Below are positions 6,222 through 7,023 of a stretch of DNA of 7,023 nucleotides, in pieces; within the stretch, counting starts at the first letter, position 1; every line of letters starts with the position of its first letter. The translations under genes and the position numbers were made by a program. Location: the NCBI GenBank assembly GCA_964549995.1, contig CAZJXF010000162.1:1-7023 (forward strand), read 5' to 3'. The notes under the pieces were generated by a model. The model was not told the DNA's origin. It searched no databases and was given only the letters and a program-made list of their open reading frames with translations. This DNA is from Desulfatirhabdium sp964549995 (GTDB lineage Bacteria; Desulfobacterota; Desulfobacteria; Desulfobacterales; Desulfatirhabdiaceae).

Positions 6222-6249
6222 GTAGGGGCGGTGCATAAACCGCCCCTAC
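6222..6249. repeat. Perfect 10-bp-stem hairpin (REP-like)
   Basis: GTAGGGGCGG (6222-6231) and CCGCCCCTAC (6240-6249) are exact complements around an 8-nt loop. It lies between the convergent permease and stress-protein genes. No T-run follows on either strand, so it is not a textbook intrinsic terminator, although a stem this stable between convergent genes could still stop polymerase or protect 3' ends. GTAGGGGCGG-type hairpins are, as I recall, common dispersed repeats in bacterial genomes; only one copy is present here. Confidence 0.7.
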
Positions 6250-6288
6250 ACCCCATCGTCTTTTCCAGCGTCGCAAGCGCCGATGGAT

Positions 6289-6304
6289 GGCCCATCGATG
6301 GGCC
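6289..6304. repeat. Perfect 16-bp palindrome
   Basis: GGCCCATCGATGGGCC is self-complementary over all 16 bases with no loop. Flanking bases do not extend it. It lies between the two convergent stop codons, away from any start, so an operator role is unlikely; it may be a chance palindrome or a protein-binding site. Confidence 0.5.
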
Positions 6305-6379
6305 GCACGTCCCCATTGCAACACGCTTCAGGGGTCTTCCTCGGACGTTCTTACGCCTGCAAAGTCATCCCCGATCCTG

Positions 6380-6907
6380 TCATTCGGCGAGCGGCACCAC
6401 CAGCACCGGAACGGTGGATCGTTTGAGCACCCGCTGCGCCGTACTACCCATCACCATCTGTTTGAGCCCCCCATGACTCTGGGTGCCGATCACGATGAGA
6501 TCGCACTGCAGGCTTTTTGCCGCATCCAAGATGACATCCACCGGAAGCCCCCGTTTGACCACCACATCGTCCAGGAAAAACGACTGGTTTTCAAAGTCTG
6601 CTGTGGCATCGCGGAAAATGGTCTTCAACGCCTCCCGAACCTCCGGATTTTCGGGTTTCCGTTTTCCGATAATGGCTTCTCTTGCCGATGCCTCGTTTTT
6701 TCGTTGAATTTCAGCCCATTTTTCCTGACCGAGATGCGATCCAATGGCCGCATCGATGGCCGGTGAATCCTCCAGCGCATGAACGATCACAATGCCCGCC
6801 TTATAGAGATTGGCGATGCTGACGGCATAGGCAAGCGCCTGACGGGCATTTTCCGAAAGGTCGGTGGCGAACAGAATGCGTTTGACTGCAACTTTGGGCA
6901 GAATCAT
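6380..6907 (-). CDS. Universal stress protein (UspA-family, ATP-binding type)
   Basis: From the ATG at 6907 the protein has 175 aa with one Usp domain. VKRILFATDLSENARQAL (8-25) is the family N-terminus, with Asp16 the usual adenine-contacting residue. DLIVIGTQSHGG (136-147) and MGSTAQRVLKRSTVPVLVVP (153-172) form the nucleotide-binding loop and last strand. The consensus loop G-x2-G-x9-G-(S/T) appears as Gly141, Ser144, Gly154 and Ser155, so the second glycine is replaced. A helical, charged insertion (about 57-100) makes it longer than the usual 140-150 aa. These are soluble cytoplasmic dimers that support survival under stress. AAGGAGG (6912-6918) lies 4 nt before the chosen ATG. A start at 6988 would translate into the repeat at the right edge and is rejected. 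The gene appears monocistronic and converges on the permease gene. Confidence 0.92.
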   Translation of the reverse strand: MILPKVAVKRILFATDLSENARQALAYAVSIANLYKAGIVIVHALEDSPAIDAAIGSHLGQEKWAEIQRKNEASAREAIIGKRKPENPEVREALKTIFRDATADFENQSFFLDDVVVKRGLPVDVILDAAKSLQCDLIVIGTQSHGGLKQMVMGSTAQRVLKRSTVPVLVVPLAE

Positions 6908-6960
6908 AGAACCTCCTTGAGATAGGGGAAAAGGTGGCTGGATTTCTATCGAATATGCAT

Positions 6961-7023
6961 GGTCTCGTAAAAAGTCCAAAAGTCTCATCCGAGTCGCATG
7001 GGAGGAGACACGCCTTTTTCGTT
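6961..7023. repeat. Partial copy of the CGTAAAAAGTC inverted-repeat element, cut by right edge
   Basis: These 63 bases match the reverse complement of 5014-5076 at 52 of 63 positions by my alignment, without gaps. Conserved blocks include CTCGTAAAAAGTC, AGTCTC and ACACGCCTTTTTCG. It lies 53 bp upstream of the stress-protein ATG. The rest of the element, including its far inverted repeat, would be outside the window. Confidence 0.8.

Noticed and set aside
6222..6249. Hairpin as a classical intrinsic terminator
   Set aside because: No T-run follows the stem on either strand.
6908..6988. Upstream start extending the stress protein by 27 residues
   Set aside because: It would begin inside the dispersed repeat, whereas the ATG at 6907 has AAGGAGG 4 nt upstream and begins the canonical domain.

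Overview
The window looks like a chromosomal stretch from a Desulfobacterota (deltaproteobacterial, probably sulfate-reducer-like) genome with moderately high GC. That placement is an inference from three things: the family mix (GAF-fused type IV pilus/type II secretion ATPase, AmmeMemoRadiSam radical SAM enzyme, TauE/SafE permease, universal stress protein), strong GGAGG-type ribosome sites, and dispersed inverted repeats with CGTAAAAAGTC-type ends that I associate with this group. No species can be named.

Left half (1-4746, minus strand): five co-directional, tightly packed genes, read from right to left. They are a class I SAM-dependent methyltransferase, an AmrS-type radical SAM enzyme (overlapping it by 4 nt, ATGA), a 76-aa two-helix membrane protein (16 nt gap), a 767-aa GAF-MshEN-ATPase of the GspE/PilB family (6 nt gap), and an HD-domain phosphohydrolase cut by the left edge (14 nt gap). 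This spacing is what one expects of a single transcript starting just right of 4746, where a leaderless promoter candidate is visible.

Middle (4747-5183): no gene. The stretch holds a 13-bp tandem duplication and two back-to-back palindromic elements of about 125 bp each (4818-4942 and 4951-5076).

Right half: a TauE/SafE-family permease on the plus strand (5184-6137) converges on a universal stress protein on the minus strand (6380-6907). Between them lie a perfect 10-bp-stem hairpin and a perfect 16-bp palindrome. At the right edge (6961-7023) a second copy of the outer part of the 4951-5076 element begins, in opposite orientation. Both copies therefore present the same end to the start of their downstream gene.

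I see no phage, transposase, CRISPR or defence locus. The most unusual items are the paired dispersed repeats, the GAF-fused ATPase whose c-di-GMP motif looks degenerate, and an AmrS gene sitting in an operon with a pilus/secretion ATPase and with no Memo or AMMECR1 partner in view.
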